This document shows positions 1 through 7,428 of a stretch of DNA of 29,578 nucleotides, piece after piece. The notes below the pieces were generated by a model. It did no database searches, was not told the DNA's origin, and saw only the letters and a list, made by a program, of their open reading frames with translations. How positions within the stretch are numbered: position 1 is the stretch's first letter; each line of letters begins with the position of its first letter. The stretch is from JACDBZ01 sp036262075 (GTDB lineage Bacteria; Chloroflexota; Limnocylindria; QHBO01), in assembly GCA_036262075.1 (NCBI GenBank), contig DATAJO010000042.1, positions 1-29,578 on the forward strand, read 5' to 3'. The position numbers and the translations under genes are program-made.

Positions 1-1
1 C

Positions 2-139
2 AACCCGACCCCGACCCCGGGCGACCTGCCGGACACGGCGGTCGGCCAGGCCGGCCAGATCCCGGCCACGGTGCTCAGCCTCCTGATGCTGGGTGCACTC
101 GCAGCGATGGTCTACGTCCGCCTGGCTCGCCAGCGCTGA
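2..139 (+). CDS. C-terminal end of a surface-anchored protein with a sorting-signal-like tail (partial)
   Basis: Only the last 45 residues are present; the reading frame is open from the window edge to a TGA at 137-139. The segment starts with a Pro/Thr linker (NPTPTPG), followed by LPDTA, about ten small polar residues, one hydrophobic helix (VLSLLMLGALAAMVYV) and a short basic tail (RLARQR). This order (LPxT-type motif, membrane helix, positive tail) is the layout of a sortase cell-wall sorting signal, with Ala where Gly is usual. It could equally be a plain C-terminal membrane anchor in which LPDTA is coincidental. The function of the missing N-terminal part is unknown. Confidence 0.6.
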   Translation, partial: NPTPTPGDLPDTAVGQAGQIPATVLSLLMLGALAAMVYVRLARQR

Positions 140-159
140 CCTGACCGCCAGCCAGACCG

Positions 160-190
160 AACGGCCCCGGACCTCGAGTCCGGGGCCGTT
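160..190. terminator. Perfect 13-bp hairpin between convergent genes
   Basis: Positions 160-172 (AACGGCCCCGGAC) pair perfectly with 178-190 around a 5-base loop (CTCGA). The hairpin lies between the stop of the surface protein (139) and the stop of the convergent DUF5667 gene (220), so it probably ends transcription from both sides. Only a short T run (189-191) follows on the plus strand, so it is a U-poor intrinsic terminator at best. Confidence 0.7.
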
Positions 191-219
191 TCGCTATGTC
201 CCGATCGGAGACCGACGCG

Positions 220-1227
220 TCAGGGCTGCGGCGTCTTCTTCGCCTTCGGCGTCGGGCTGGGCGTCGCCGATGGAGTCGATGACCCATCGGTCTCGTCCGC
301 CGACGGGTCCGTAGCTGGATCGGGCGAGGTCGATGGCTCGGGCGTCGGCGCGCTGCCACTGCCGCGGCCACTCCCCGGTCCACCATTCCCAGAACCGGCC
401 CCGTTCCCGTTGCCGCTCCCGTTGCCGCTCCCGTTGCCGCTTCCGTTGCCGCTCCCGGCACCGTTCCCGGTCCCGTTGCCGTTGTTCGCGCCGTTCGCGT
501 TTCCGTTGCCGTTGTTGGATCCGTTCGCGTTCCCGTTACCGGTGTTGCCGTTCCCGGACCCACTGCCGGAACCGGATCCCGAACCACCCGCCGACGACGA
601 TGGATCGCCCGGATGCGCCGCGGCGTCGAGCGCGGCCGTGACCGCGTCCTGCGCCTCCTCGGGCAGCTGGTCGATGAGCGACGCCAGCGTCGCCTCCGCG
701 GCGGACCCGCCACCGCCGTCGCCCGAGGCGTGGACGACGTGGTACTCGGTCGTGATCTCCGTCGCCAGCTCCGCGACGTGTGCGTTGTCACCGCGCTCCA
801 CGAGCGTCGCGAGCTCGTTGAGTCGCTCGCTGACCTCGTGGGACTCCAGGGCGGCATGGAACTGCTCGGGCAGGACATCCATCCGCGCGTCCTCGATCGC
901 GCGCTTCAGCGGATAGAGGACGTCGCCAGGCACCGCGACATCGGAGGCGGCCATGACGCCGGTCACGCTCACGCCGAGCGCAAACGAGGCGTACAGGACG
1001 GCCCGGCCGAGGCGGCCCATGGTCCGTGCCGGCGAGAACCGATCGGCGACGACCGCCCGGCCGCCGCGCTCGCGGGCGACGACGAACTGGTTGACGACGA
1101 CGCCGCGCAGCCGGCGGCGAAAGGCCGGGTCGGGATCGATCTCGCCGCGGAGGGCGGCGAGGTAGCGGGCGACGGCCTCGTCGCTGTAGATGGCCGGCGG
1201 TCGGACGGAGGATCGGAACAGGCTCAC
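220..1227 (-). CDS. DUF5667-type membrane protein, putative anti-sigma partner
   Basis: A 335-residue protein. Residues 1-70 are a cytoplasmic, Arg-rich region, residues 76-94 form one membrane helix, and VPGDVLYPLKRAIE (99-112) is the hallmark of DUF5667 proteins. A helical extracytoplasmic segment follows to about 190, then a long Gly/Asn/Ser repeat (about 192-290) and a Pro/Thr/Ser tail. The GTG start overlaps the stop of the upstream ECF sigma factor gene in a GTGA quartet, so the two are translationally coupled. That pairing suggests an anti-sigma or regulatory membrane partner, which is inference. No zinc anti-sigma HxxxCxxC motif is visible. The repeat region may span or decorate the cell wall. 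Confidence 0.8.
   Translation of the reverse strand: MSLFRSSVRPPAIYSDEAVARYLAALRGEIDPDPAFRRRLRGVVVNQFVVARERGGRAVVADRFSPARTMGRLGRAVLYASFALGVSVTGVMAASDVAVPGDVLYPLKRAIEDARMDVLPEQFHAALESHEVSERLNELATLVERGDNAHVAELATEITTEYHVVHASGDGGGGSAAEATLASLIDQLPEEAQDAVTAALDAAAHPGDPSSSAGGSGSGSGSGSGNGNTGNGNANGSNNGNGNANGANNGNGTGNGAGSGNGSGNGSGNGSGNGNGAGSGNGGPGSGRGSGSAPTPEPSTSPDPATDPSADETDGSSTPSATPSPTPKAKKTPQP
409..456. repeat. Four tandem 12-bp units inside the DUF5667 gene
   Basis: GTTGCCGCTCCC occurs at 409-420, 421-432 and 445-456, and with one substitution at 433-444. Degenerate GTTGCC/GTTCCC units continue to about 590. In the minus-strand protein this encodes Gly-Ser-Gly-Asn repeats. Because the unit is a multiple of three, copy-number changes would alter length without a frameshift. 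Confidence 0.85.
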
Positions 1228-1853
1228 GCCGGCTCCTCCACCCCCAGCAGGCGACGGAGCGTGCCGATCGCCCGGAACGTCAGGCCGCGCACGGTCCCCG
1301 CGCGGCGTCCCATGACGCGGGCGGCGTCATCGGCGCTCAGGCCGGCGCCGTAGCGGAGGGCGAGCGCCTCCTGCTGGTCCGGCGTGAGCTGGCCGATGGC
1401 CCAGCCGAGCTCGCGCAGCTGCTCCCCCTGGAGGGAGATCGCCTCGACCATGAGGGCGTCGACCGGCTCCGCGATCGCGCCGAGTGGCTCGGTCTGGCGG
1501 TAGCGGCGGTGGTAGTCGATGACGGCGTTGTGCGCGATGCGGAACGCCCAGGCCCGAAACGGCTTGCCGTTGTGCCGGTAGCGCGGCAGGGCGGCGACGA
1601 TGCGCTCGAAGACGACCTGGGTGATGTCCTCGGCGTCTTCGCGACGACGCACACGCAGAGCGATGTAGCGATGGATCGGGTCGACGAGGAGGTCGTACAG
1701 CCGCCCGACGGCCTCGACGTCACCCGCGGAGGCCGCCACGGCCAGGGCGTCGAGATCGGCTCCGGCTGGCGCGTGCGCGTGATCGGCGCGTGCGGCCTCG
1801 TGGCCGTCGGCGATGACCTGCGGGAAGGCGACGGTCACGCGGGAGTCATGCAT
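1224..1853 (-). CDS. ECF-type RNA polymerase sigma factor
   Basis: A 209-residue sigma-70 family protein. Region 2 covers about residues 48-118, with DAEDITQVVFERI and FRAWAFRIAHNAVIDYHRR as the core-binding and -10-recognition helices. Region 4 covers about 150-204, with LTPDQQEALALRY and a helix-turn-helix around GLSADDAARVMGRRAGTVRG. There is no region 1.1 or 3, as expected for an ECF factor. An unusual His/Ala-rich stretch of about 35 residues precedes region 2, so the true start could be further in; the ATG at 1853 is the furthest upstream good one. The next gene overlaps it by four bases and encodes its likely membrane partner. The stimulus and target promoters are unknown. Confidence 0.92.
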   Translation of the reverse strand: MHDSRVTVAFPQVIADGHEAARADHAHAPAGADLDALAVAASAGDVEAVGRLYDLLVDPIHRYIALRVRRREDAEDITQVVFERIVAALPRYRHNGKPFRAWAFRIAHNAVIDYHRRYRQTEPLGAIAEPVDALMVEAISLQGEQLRELGWAIGQLTPDQQEALALRYGAGLSADDAARVMGRRAGTVRGLTFRAIGTLRRLLGVEEPA

Positions 1854-1944
1854 CGGGCAGCAGTCTCAGCGGTCGGGCGAACGCGGGCAACCGTACCATC
1901 CGCCACGCCCCGCGAACAGCAGGGCTGGCGCACTCCGGCACCGC

Positions 1945-3168
1945 TCAGATGATGGCGAGCTCCCGGCCGACGCGCTCGAAGACCTCGAGGCAGGTGTCGA
2001 GCTCCTCGCGCGTGTGCTCGGCGGTGACGATCGTGCGGACCCGGCTCCTGTCCTCCGGCACCGTCGGGAAGCCGATGCCCATGGCGAACACGCCCTCCTC
2101 GAACAGCCGGTCGCTGAACCGATGCGCCAGCGCGCCGGCGCCGACGATGACCGGCGTGATCGGCGTCTCCGACGCACCCGTGTCGAAGCCGAGCTTCGCG
2201 AGCCCGGCCTTGAATTGGCGCGTGTTCTCCCACAGCCGATCGATGAGCTCCGGCTCGGACTCGAGCACGTCGATCGCGGCCAGGCAGGCGGCCGCCACGG
2301 CGGGCGGATGGGACGTGCTGAACAGGAACGGCCGCGCCTTGTGCTCGAGCACCGTCCGCAGCGTCTGCGGGCCGGCAACGTAGCCACCGAGCACGCCGAT
2401 CGCCTTCGACAGCGTCCCGACCTGGACGTGCACCCGGCCGTGGAGGTCGAAGTGGTCGACGCTGCCCCGGCCGTTCCGGCCGAGCACCCCGGAGGAGTGC
2501 GCGTCGTCGACGTAGACGATCGCCTCGTGCTCCTCGGCGAGCTCGACGATCTCCGGCAGCTTCGCGATGTCGCCGTCCATGCTGAACACGCCGTCGGTGA
2601 TGACGAGGACCGTCCCGTCCGCATCGGCCTCGCGAACCTCCCGCAGGGCCTGACGCAGGGCGTCCATATCGGCGTGCGCGAAGATCTTGCGGCTCGCCTT
2701 CGTCAGGCGGATGCCATCGATGATGCTCGCGTGGTTGAGCGCATCGGACACGATCGTGGCGCCCTCGGGCGCGAGGATCGGGATGACGCCGGTGTTGCAG
2801 GTGAAGCCCGACTGGAAGGTGAGGACCGCCTCGACGTGCTTGAAGGTCGCCAGGCGTGCCTCGAGCTCCTCGTGGAGGCTCATCGTGCCGGCGATGGTCC
2901 GCACGGCCCCGCTGCCGGCACCGAAGCGCTGGACGGCATCGAGCGCCGCCTGCCGCAGCTTCGGGTGCGTGTTCAGGCCGAGGTAGTTGTTCGAGCTGAG
3001 CGTGATTACCTCGCGGCCGTCGATGACGCATCGGCTCTTCTGCTCGCTCTCGACGACCCGGAGGCGCCGGTACAGGCCCTTGGCCTTCAGCTCCTCGATC
3101 TCGGCGTCCAGGAACGCAAGCGGGTTGCGGCTGCGCGCGGTCAGCGAGGGGCCAGCATCGGTCTCCAT
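1945..3168 (-). CDS. kbl: Glycine C-acetyltransferase (2-amino-3-ketobutyrate CoA ligase)
   Basis: A 407-residue PLP enzyme of the alpha-oxoamine synthase family. It cleaves 2-amino-3-oxobutyrate with CoA into glycine and acetyl-CoA, the second step of threonine breakdown. Visible family features: SSNNYLGL (58-65), GAGSGAVRTIAGT (83-95), NHASIIDGIRLTK (145-157), YVDDAHSSGVLG (219-230) with the PLP-ring Asp and His, and the PLP lysine K255 in GTLSKAIG. The open frame extends 56 codons further upstream, but that extension is Arg-rich and unrelated to the family; METDAG at 3168 gives the normal length. A GATAAT hexamer six bases before this ATG suggests a leaderless transcript. The tdh-like partner lies 1.5 kb away on the same strand. 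Confidence 0.92.
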   Translation of the reverse strand: METDAGPSLTARSRNPLAFLDAEIEELKAKGLYRRLRVVESEQKSRCVIDGREVITLSSNNYLGLNTHPKLRQAALDAVQRFGAGSGAVRTIAGTMSLHEELEARLATFKHVEAVLTFQSGFTCNTGVIPILAPEGATIVSDALNHASIIDGIRLTKASRKIFAHADMDALRQALREVREADADGTVLVITDGVFSMDGDIAKLPEIVELAEEHEAIVYVDDAHSSGVLGRNGRGSVDHFDLHGRVHVQVGTLSKAIGVLGGYVAGPQTLRTVLEHKARPFLFSTSHPPAVAAACLAAIDVLESEPELIDRLWENTRQFKAGLAKLGFDTGASETPITPVIVGAGALAHRFSDRLFEEGVFAMGIGFPTVPEDRSRVRTIVTAEHTREELDTCLEVFERVGRELAII

Positions 3169-3174
3169 GCCGCC

Positions 3175-3180
3175 ATTATC
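3175..3180 (-). promoter_or_regulatory. Putative -10 element for kbl, leaderless arrangement
   Basis: Read on the minus strand this is GATAAT, ending exactly six bases before the ATG at 3168, so the expected +1 falls on the start codon. No clear -35 box was seen. The same geometry occurs before the gene at 13854. Confidence 0.45.
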
Positions 3181-3218
3181 GCCCCGCGCCCCGCGCCGGA
3201 GCACCCGGCGGCGGAACG

Positions 3219-4625
3219 ATGACGGATGATGCGTGGATGCTGCCTCCACCCTCCAATCCTGCCTGGCGGACCGCGCCGCGTGCCGGCGGGGGCGGAGAGA
3301 TCCGCTACCTGCCATACGGTCCGCCGGCCGCGTCATCCCTGTCGTCGGGGGTCGACTGGCTGTCCGAGGACGGATCGGTCGTGCTCCTCGAGGACGGCTA
3401 TCCGGCCAAGCTGACCGATCGAGGCATCCTCGTGCACCCGATGCACGGGCGGTACGTGCTCGAGGACGTGCTCCGCCGCCACGCGGCCTCCCCGAGCGCC
3501 GATCTGCGGGCGGAGATTGATCGGACGGCCCGCGCGATCATCGGGCGCAGTGAGTTGCGCGGGGACGAGCGCCGCTTCTGGTATGAGGGTGCGGCGGCGA
3601 GCGGGCTGTCTGAGGCCGGGCGCCACGTGTCGGGGCTGCCGCAGGCGTACTACGCGAGCCTGCTGACCCGCGCGGCATCCGCCATCGGCGACGAGGACCT
3701 GGCGCGCGAGGCCGATCGGTTCTTCGCCGTCCTGGCCATCCCGGTCGACGAGGGTGGTGCGCGGTACGACGGCGAGGCAGGCCCGGGCCTGGCGATGGTG
3801 CCGATGGCACCACGCGACTGGATCCTCAACGGCTGGCTGTCGATGCTCGTGTCGATCGCCGAGTACGCCGAAACCCGACCGTCGCCGGAGGCGAACGCGC
3901 TGCTCGACGAGAACCTTCCGACGCTGCTGCGCGTCCTCCCCGCTTACGACGTCCCGGCGCTGCGCCTCTCGCGCTACATGCTGCCCGGCGTCGCCCAGCT
4001 AGCCATCGAGGTGAACCCCGCGGCCGGCGTTGGCATCCGGGATCTGCGTGTCGCCATCCCGGGCGAGAGCCGCTTCCCGATTCCGCGGCGCGAGGCGACC
4101 GGATGGCGCAACCGCCTTCGGCCGGACGACCTGGCCGAGCCGGATGCCGACGGCTTCGCGCGGCTCATCGGCCGGGCACTTCGGTTCGTCGCGGTCCTGT
4201 CCCGCGCGGCGTGGCCGCAGCCGAACGCGATCGAGCTCGAGGTCGAGACGGATGAGCCCGCCGAGCTCGTGCTGCGCGCGCACCTCGGCGCCTTCGACCC
4301 GATCGGGTCGCGGATGGTCGACCGCAGCTGGCAGACGCTGGCCACGACCGGCGCGCCGGCCGGCCGGACGGCGGTCCGGCTCGAGATCCCGTACGAGGCG
4401 ATCGACCTCCTCGGCTATCCGACCAGCTTCGCGCGCACGTACGGTGGCCGGCGGCTGAACGTCTACCACGCCACACACGTCGTCAGGCTCCGTCAGCTCG
4501 CGCGCGCGACGTCGGAGCCCGAGCTCGACCGCTGGGCCGGCCGATGGCGGCGCTACGTCGACGAGTGGTCGGCGATGCCCGAGTACGCTGGCTACGGCGC
4601 CTGGTCGCCCGAGGGCGACCTCTGA
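3219..4625 (+). CDS. D-glucuronyl C5-epimerase-like protein
   Basis: A 468-residue protein without a signal peptide or membrane helix. Residues about 139-240 carry the pattern of the D-glucuronyl C5-epimerase C-terminal domain: SGLPQAYYASLL (138-149), PVDEGGARY (175-183), WILNGWLSMLVSIAEYAE (201-218), then LPAYDVPALRLSRYMLP. In that family the enzyme inverts C5 of glucuronate within polysaccharides such as heparosan. The actual substrate here is unknown, and a related alpha/alpha-toroid activity is possible. The gene stands alone on the plus strand between kbl and tdh, about 50 bases from the divergent kbl start. A role in modifying the glycan made by the locus to the right is inference from position. 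Confidence 0.6.
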   Translation: MTDDAWMLPPPSNPAWRTAPRAGGGGEIRYLPYGPPAASSLSSGVDWLSEDGSVVLLEDGYPAKLTDRGILVHPMHGRYVLEDVLRRHAASPSADLRAEIDRTARAIIGRSELRGDERRFWYEGAAASGLSEAGRHVSGLPQAYYASLLTRAASAIGDEDLAREADRFFAVLAIPVDEGGARYDGEAGPGLAMVPMAPRDWILNGWLSMLVSIAEYAETRPSPEANALLDENLPTLLRVLPAYDVPALRLSRYMLPGVAQLAIEVNPAAGVGIRDLRVAIPGESRFPIPRREATGWRNRLRPDDLAEPDADGFARLIGRALRFVAVLSRAAWPQPNAIELEVETDEPAELVLRAHLGAFDPIGSRMVDRSWQTLATTGAPAGRTAVRLEIPYEAIDLLGYPTSFARTYGGRRLNVYHATHVVRLRQLARATSEPELDRWAGRWRRYVDEWSAMPEYAGYGAWSPEGDL

Positions 4626-4637
4626 CCCGCTGACGCC

Positions 4638-5681
4638 TCAGGGCCGCAGGACGACCTTCCCCGCGTGCCGGGAGCCGATGAGGTCGAACGCCTGCTCCCA
4701 CTCGTCGAGGGACAGGCGGTGGGTGATGATCGGCGTGACGTCGAGGCCGCCACGCAGCAGCGCCTGGGTGCGCTCCCAGGTGTCGTACATCCGGCGTCCG
4801 TACACGCCGTACAGTCGCAGCCCCTGCATGATGACCAGCTCGGAGAGATCGACCGTCGGCGGCTCGCCGAAGATGCCGAGCAGGCTGATGCGGGCTCCGC
4901 GGCCGGCGACCCGCAGCGCTTGGTCGAGCGCGGACGCGGCGCCGCTCATCTCGAGCACGACGTCGATGCCGTCGCCGCCGGTGCGCTCCCGAATCGTCGC
5001 CTCCGTCTCCGGGTCGGCGGCGTCGAGCGCGAGATCGGCGCCCATACGTCGGGCGAGATCGAGCCGATACGGCTCGGTGTCGGTGGCGACGACGAGGCTA
5101 GCACCCGCCGCCTTCGCGATGCCGACGGCGCACAGGCCGATCGGCCCGCAGCCGGTGACGAGCACCGAACGCCCCTCGATCGGCTCGACGAACGCGGCGT
5201 GCACCGCGTTGCCCATCGGCTCCTGGAGGGCGACGACCGCCGGGTCGAGGCCGTTCGACTCAATCGCATTCGCCTCCGGGATGACGACGTGGTCAGCGAA
5301 GCCGCCATCGGCGTGGACGCCGAGGACCCGCAGGTTCTGGCACAGGTGCGGATCTCCGCGACGGCACGTGGTGCAGGTCCAGTCGACCAGGTGCGACTCG
5401 ACGCCGACGAGGTCGCCCTCGCGCACGCGCGTCACTCCCCGGCCGGTGGCCACCACCGTCCCGGCGAGCTCATGACCCAGGATTCGCGGCGGCACGAGGT
5501 TCTCGGCCGCCCACTCGTCCCAGGTGAACAGGTGATGGTCGGTACCGCAGATGCTGGCCGCCGCCATGCGGAGCAGCACCTCCCCCTCGCCCGGCATCGG
5601 CACCGGAGCCTCGGTCAGCTCGAGGCCAGGGCCGGGGCGCAGCTTGGCGAGCGCCCGCATCCGGGTGCCATCGGCGGTCAC
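4638..5681 (-). CDS. tdh: Zinc-dependent L-threonine 3-dehydrogenase-like enzyme
   Basis: A 347-residue medium-chain dehydrogenase that would oxidise L-threonine to 2-amino-3-oxobutyrate with NAD+. Threonine-dehydrogenase features: SICGTDHHLFTWDEWA (44-58), GHE (69-71), EPMGNAVH (154-161), the nucleotide-binding GCGPIG (177-182), LEMSGA, and the C-terminal YGRRMYDTWE and ITHRLSLDEW. Catalytic zinc ligands are C45 and H70, with E71 adjacent. The structural zinc site has C103, C106 and C114, with Asp100 in place of the first Cys. The GTG start overlaps the stop of the PP-loop gene (GTGA); an ATG seven codons later (5660) is an alternative start. The presence of kbl supports threonine catabolism, but coupling to the PP-loop gene allows a sugar or polyol substrate. 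Confidence 0.8.
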   Translation of the reverse strand: MTADGTRMRALAKLRPGPGLELTEAPVPMPGEGEVLLRMAAASICGTDHHLFTWDEWAAENLVPPRILGHELAGTVVATGRGVTRVREGDLVGVESHLVDWTCTTCRRGDPHLCQNLRVLGVHADGGFADHVVIPEANAIESNGLDPAVVALQEPMGNAVHAAFVEPIEGRSVLVTGCGPIGLCAVGIAKAAGASLVVATDTEPYRLDLARRMGADLALDAADPETEATIRERTGGDGIDVVLEMSGAASALDQALRVAGRGARISLLGIFGEPPTVDLSELVIMQGLRLYGVYGRRMYDTWERTQALLRGGLDVTPIITHRLSLDEWEQAFDLIGSRHAGKVVLRP

Positions 5682-7333
5682 GCCCGTGCCTCGTCAAGCT
5701 CAGGCAGCCCGGCGCGGCGACGATCGAACTGCTCGGGCCAGAAGACCTGGCCGATCGATCGGAGCCGCAGATCGTCCTCGACGTCCATCGGCTCGATCCC
5801 GAGGTCGTGGAAGACGGATCGCACGTGATCGCGCAGCTGGTCGGGCAGCATGTGCTGGACGGCGTACGGCGAGTAGCGCTCGAGGAAGCCGAGCTCGACC
5901 TCCCGGTAGCGGTCGATGTCCGGGTGCCGATAGCCCGAACGCACCGCGGCGTACACCACGCTCGTCGCGCTCTTGAGCGGGTATTTGTGGAGCAGGGCGT
6001 GGACACCGGGCGACGGCTCGGGGAGGTCGCGACGACCGTCGAGGCGCAGCTTGCGGAAGCACTTGAAGCACACCGCGCACGGGGCCCCGTCGGGCGCCGC
6101 GTTCGGGCAGGATATGGCGACGCCCCGGAACCGGCCGGCTTCGGCGATGCGATTGGTGAGAACCTCCGAGCAGCCACCGGTCGGCAACGCGAAGAACAGC
6201 CCGGCGGCGCCAACCAGCCGGCGCATCGAGTTGTAGGCCGATGACGGCAGGGCCACGACATCGGCGTAGAGGTGGCCCGACCGCATGAACACCTGCTCCA
6301 TGACCGAGCCGAAGGCGATGACGCCGGCGTCGACGTGGTCCGCCAGGAGGAGGCCGATGGCGGCGTAGCCATAGCTGTGGGCGAAGCCATGGCGTCCGCC
6401 GGCGCAGACGCGGATCTGCTCGAACGTGTTCGGGACCACGATGAGGTCGGGGATGGCGCGCAGGCGCTCCTCCCACGGCCGGGCGTCCGGCAGCGCGATC
6501 TCGGCGCCAGTGCTGGTTACGTACGACCGATACGGGCGCTGCGCGTAGTAGCTCACCGTGCCCGGCGGCAGGAGTGTGAGCGCCGCAGTGCTGTCCGTGC
6601 CGAGGCTGTAGCTCAGAAGCGTCCGCGATCCGATGAAGCGGCGATACTCGTCGTCGGGATCGGGCGCCCGCTCGACGATGCCGAAGGCCTGCTTCAGAAG
6701 CGGCGCGTAGAGGATCCACTCGGCGGCTGTCAGCGCCGCTGGATGGACATCGGCCAGCCGCCAGCCGGCCGGCATGTCGGCCCAGTGCTCGCCGAAGAAC
6801 GACGTGACCACCACCCGGCTCCCGTCCTGGTGCCACCGGCGGCTGATGTCGACCGTTCGGGGCTCCGTGGCCCCACCGATCGGCACCTGCAGCTGACCGG
6901 CGGTGAGCCGGACGTCCTCCATCCGCAGCTGGCCGTGGTAGCGGCGATCGGCATAGATGACGATCTGGATGCGCGTCGCGCCCTCGGGAACCGTCAGCGG
7001 AAGGGCTATGCGCACGGCCTCCTGCCCGGCGAACCACCGCACGCGCTCGAGCCCGATCTCGCGACCCTCGGCGTCGAAGCCGGCGATGAACGTCGTGAAC
7101 GGAGGGCGTCCGTCCTCCCCGTCGTAGCTCGCCCGCATCCAGAGCATGATCGGCGAGGCCTCGGGAGTCGGGATGGCCGGAAGCGATACCAAGCAGTGGA
7201 CCGCGTCATCACGCGCGGAAAGGTCGAGAACGAGCGAGGCGATGCCCATCTCGCCGGTCTCGGCCGCAATGCCGACGCGGTCGCCGGGGCGCACCGCGAC
7301 CACCGCCTCGGTGGCGTTCAGCGGGATTCCCAT
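5678..7333 (-). CDS. Two-domain protein: beta-rich N-terminus plus QueC-like PP-loop/4-Cys domain
   Basis: A 551-residue protein with no clear signal peptide. Residues 1-165 look like a beta-sandwich (alternating hydrophobic strands, ending in RIQIVIYAD and GQLRMEDVRLTAG), similar in style to carbohydrate-binding modules. Residues 240-250 (LSYSLGTDSTA) resemble the SGGxDS pyrophosphate-binding loop of ATP-PPi synthetases, with Leu for the first Gly. C409, C419, C422 and C425 (SC-x9-CAVCFKC-FRK) have the spacing of the QueC zinc site. This suggests ATP-dependent activation of a substrate (amidation, thiolation or nitrile formation), but the real reaction is unknown. It may belong to a DUF6395-like family; that name is from memory. 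It is coupled to tdh downstream and lies beside glycosyltransferases. Confidence 0.6.
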   Translation of the reverse strand: MGIPLNATEAVVAVRPGDRVGIAAETGEMGIASLVLDLSARDDAVHCLVSLPAIPTPEASPIMLWMRASYDGEDGRPPFTTFIAGFDAEGREIGLERVRWFAGQEAVRIALPLTVPEGATRIQIVIYADRRYHGQLRMEDVRLTAGQLQVPIGGATEPRTVDISRRWHQDGSRVVVTSFFGEHWADMPAGWRLADVHPAALTAAEWILYAPLLKQAFGIVERAPDPDDEYRRFIGSRTLLSYSLGTDSTAALTLLPPGTVSYYAQRPYRSYVTSTGAEIALPDARPWEERLRAIPDLIVVPNTFEQIRVCAGGRHGFAHSYGYAAIGLLLADHVDAGVIAFGSVMEQVFMRSGHLYADVVALPSSAYNSMRRLVGAAGLFFALPTGGCSEVLTNRIAEAGRFRGVAISCPNAAPDGAPCAVCFKCFRKLRLDGRRDLPEPSPGVHALLHKYPLKSATSVVYAAVRSGYRHPDIDRYREVELGFLERYSPYAVQHMLPDQLRDHVRSVFHDLGIEPMDVEDDLRLRSIGQVFWPEQFDRRRAGLPELDEARA

Positions 7334-7394
7334 CCGGTCAGCCCGAGGACGGCCGTTGCGGCCGGCCCGGGGCCCTCTCGGCGCTCACGCGCGG

Positions 7395-7400
7395 ATCGTA
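7395..7400 (-). promoter_or_regulatory. Possible -10 element upstream of the PP-loop gene
   Basis: Minus-strand TACGAT in the 95-base gap between the glycosyltransferase stop (7429) and the PP-loop start (7333). It would give a leader of about 55 bases. No convincing -35 box, so this is weak. Confidence 0.25.
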
Positions 7401-7428
7401 CGCGACGCGGCCCGGACGGTGGGCGCGG

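Noticed and set aside
410..916. Plus-strand frame encoding a Pro/Leu dipeptide repeat (MPLPLPL)
   Set aside because: It is the complement of the Gly/Asn/Ser repeat of the DUF5667 gene; the remainder shows no family features.
3169..3336. 56-codon N-terminal extension of kbl
   Set aside because: Arg-rich, unlike the family, overlaps the divergent epimerase-like gene, and the -10 hexamer lies inside it.
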